A stretch of DNA of 64,000 nt, taken from contig NZ_CP035926.1 of the NCBI RefSeq assembly GCF_004214815.1, positions 1,116,001 to 1,180,000 on the forward strand. The letters are read 5' to 3'. Every line of letters begins with the position of its first letter. Position 1 is the stretch's first letter. Position numbers and translations under genes: made by a program. The notes beneath the pieces are model-generated. The model ran no database searches and had not been told where the DNA came from. It saw only the letters and a program-made list of their open reading frames with translations. Shown one piece after another: positions 62,289-64,000 of this stretch. This DNA is from Aliarcobacter thereius LMG 24486. Its GTDB lineage: Bacteria; Campylobacterota; Campylobacteria; Campylobacterales; Arcobacteraceae.

Positions 62289-64000
62289 GATTTATTTTTC
62301 CCTCTTTTGTTGGTTCTTGTTGATAAACATCTCCCATATTCCAAGATACATCTTTTACTTTTGTGTAAACTTTACTATATAGTAAATCTAAATCTAATTT
62401 ATCTTCTTTTGCCATAGTTTCAACTAAATAGTAACTAAATAGCCTATGAGGTTTTTGGGGGTGTGCATTACTAAACTGATTATTTGTACCAGCTGTTAAA
62501 ACTGTCATTTTATTTTGATTAAAATCTATTTTTTTTGTTCTAAAAAGTCCAGCAGCTACACCTTTATAGTTTGCTATATTATCTGTTTTACCACTAAAAC
62601 AAGAATCCACAAATGCAACAACTTGTGAGGCATTACTATTTGATAATTTATAATATATATTTCTAGCTTTTAAGTTATCCTCTTTTGTAACATAATCAAC
62701 TATTTTATCTTTTGGAAGCAAGTATGCTTCTCCTGATTTTGGGTCAGGAATACCATGACCTGAGTAATAGAAGTATACACTGTCACCTTGTTTTACATTT
62801 TTTAAAAATCTATCTAAATGATCATTTAAAGCTGTTGTTGTTGCTTTGCTATCTATATATACATAACTATTTCTTTGGCTAATACCCAATCTTTTTTGCA
62901 TAGCTTGTGTAAATATCTCAGCAGAGTTTTTCGCATATAAAACACTATCTGTTTCATCATAATTCTCAACTGCAAAAACAAATAACCACTTTTTATTATC
63001 AATTGGTGCTTGTTTCATTTTTGCTACCATTGAAGCTAAATCATCTTTTCTATCACCTTTAAACTCAATTATTTTTGTTTCATATCTATCTATTAAGTTT
63101 GGGTTTTGAGGAATACTTTCAAGTTTTTTATCACTAAGAGCAACTTTAACAACTTCTGGTTTAAATGATTTATCTGTTAAAGTAGCACTATATGTACTAA
63201 ATACTCCACCAAAGATATTGATTTCTTTTACATATAGTTCACCAGAGGCATTAAAACTAAAAATTATAGAGTGGTTTGACATATTTGGATTTTCAAAAAG
63301 TTTTTTAGCACTATTTGGATCTATTTTAAAACTAATATTTTGTTTAAAATCACTTCTTGCTCCATAAACCTCACCATGAGCAGTTTGTGTTTCTGCATCA
63401 TAAGTGAGTGATTTTAAAAGAGGTTTCCCAAAAAGAGTATTAATATACTCTTGCATAAGTTCTAATCGCATATTTTCAACATTTGCTCTTCTTTCTTCTA
63501 ACTTTTTATTTCTAAGCTCAACATCTTTTCTATATTTATCTTGTAACTGTTCAATCTCTTTCTCTCTTTTTGCTCTTGTGTTTTCAACTCTTTGTTCAAA
63601 CTCTTTTTTTGTTTCAAATTGACTCTTTACTAAATCTTCTTGTGGTGGTAAAGTTGGAGTTGGAACTAAAGGAAGTGTTAGATAATCATCTAAAGATTTT
63701 TGAACTATATTTGAGATATCTTTAAAATTATATTTATTATTGTAAATTTTTTTAAAATTAAAAATTTTTATTGTTTCATCATCACTTCCAGAGACTATAT
63801 AGTTATTATCATTACTTATTGCTACAGAATATGTAGTGCTATAATAATTATAGCCTCTAAAAGTTTTTAAAAGTTTTCCACTATTTACATCCCAAAGTTT
63901 AACTGTATTATTCCGATCTCCAGAAACTACATATCTACTGTCGTTACTTATTGCAACAGAATTAACTTTATATGAATATCCACTAAATGTTTTTAAAAGT
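62278..64000 (-). CDS. WD40-caspase fusion protein (N-terminus outside window)
   Basis: The frame stays open from the stop at 62278 to the right edge, so the gene extends past an internal ATG at 63471. Visible in order are two WD40 repeats (SVAISNDSRYVVSGDRNN, TVKLWDVNSGKLLKTF; SVAISNDNNYIVSGSDDE, TIKIFNF), a proline-rich hinge, a charged coiled coil of about 60 residues, a beta-rich linker, and a C14 caspase domain with YYSGHG (catalytic His) and VVAFVDSCFSG (catalytic Cys). Fusion to a beta-propeller suggests a sensor that activates proteolysis. The partner is the exported gene downstream. Confidence 0.85.
   Translation of the reverse strand, partial: LLKTFSGYSYKVNSVAISNDSRYVVSGDRNNTVKLWDVNSGKLLKTFRGYNYYSTTYSVAISNDNNYIVSGSDDETIKIFNFKKIYNNKYNFKDISNIVQKSLDDYLTLPLVPTPTLPPQEDLVKSQFETKKEFEQRVENTRAKREKEIEQLQDKYRKDVELRNKKLEERRANVENMRLELMQEYINTLFGKPLLKSLTYDAETQTAHGEVYGARSDFKQNISFKIDPNSAKKLFENPNMSNHSIIFSFNASGELYVKEINIFGGVFSTYSATLTDKSFKPEVVKVALSDKKLESIPQNPNLIDRYETKIIEFKGDRKDDLASMVAKMKQAPIDNKKWLFVFAVENYDETDSVLYAKNSAEIFTQAMQKRLGISQRNSYVYIDSKATTTALNDHLDRFLKNVKQGDSVYFYYSGHGIPDPKSGEAYLLPKDKIVDYVTKEDNLKARNIYYKLSNSNASQVVAFVDSCFSGKTDNIANYKGVAAGLFRTKKIDFNQNKMTVLTAGTNNQFSNAHPQKPHRLFSYYLVETMAKEDKLDLDLLYSKVYTKVKDVSWNMGDVYQQEPTKEGKINLEF

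Overview
The window is very AT-rich and its housekeeping genes (thiI, tlyA, ribF, cmoA, bcp, a pgbA-like gene, glcD, murA, kdsA, ribH, nusB, pyrF) look like those of an Arcobacter/Aliarcobacter-type member of the Campylobacterota. The genus is inferred from protein character and gene order, because no database could be searched. It is a chromosomal segment carrying two complete CRISPR-Cas loci, an integrated replicon with a defence cassette, and an accessory zone that ends in IS debris.

Layout. 1-133: end of a minus-strand exported-protein gene. 427-2897: CRISPR array 1 (33 repeats of 37 bp). 2898-16196: a type III-D locus, all on the minus strand. It starts at csx20 and runs through a membrane-protein gene, cas6, cas10, csm3-like, csx10, a double RAMP, csx19, a TIGR03986-type RAMP and a CARF-HEPN RNase; a second promoter then drives a 42-codon ORF, an RT-Cas1 fusion and cas2. 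16407-31773: ordinary core genes. 31780-38584: a type II-C locus, with a 29-repeat array, cas2, cas1, tracrRNA and cas9. 38733-40577: ribH-nusB-pyrF and two tRNAs. 40578 to about 55800: an island beside the tRNAs with Rep_3 initiator and iterons, HTH regulators, ParA/RHH, a type I restriction system with an Abi/HEPN gene inside it, a tyrosine recombinase and three tiny membrane ORFs. 56155-60341: small membrane, zinc-ribbon and exported proteins. 60470-61238: endA, IstB and IS3 remnants. 61308-64000: an exported LPP20-like protein and a WD40-caspase protein that runs off the window.

How it fits together. The III-D complex should detect foreign RNA, Cas10 should make cyclic oligoadenylate, the CARF-HEPN protein should respond, and Csx20 should switch the signal off. 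RT-Cas1/Cas2 should capture RNA as new spacers. A palindromic site, TTGACA-N5-TGTCGTT, lies upstream of csx20, of the rt-cas1 unit and of the exported-protein gene at the left edge, so the three are probably co-regulated.

The most notable observations are in array 1. Nine of its 32 spacers contain inverted repeats with arms of 7 bp or more, against none of 28 in the Cas9 array. One array unit carries a duplicated 36-bp block equal to an 8-nt repeat end plus 28 nt of spacer, which is the shape of a mature type III crRNA. Both would be explained if RT-Cas1 copies structured RNA, including crRNA. The array leader also holds five copies of GTTCGCAAAC. In the Cas9 locus a 13-bp hairpin at the end of the tracrRNA region overlaps the cas1 ribosome-binding site and start codon.
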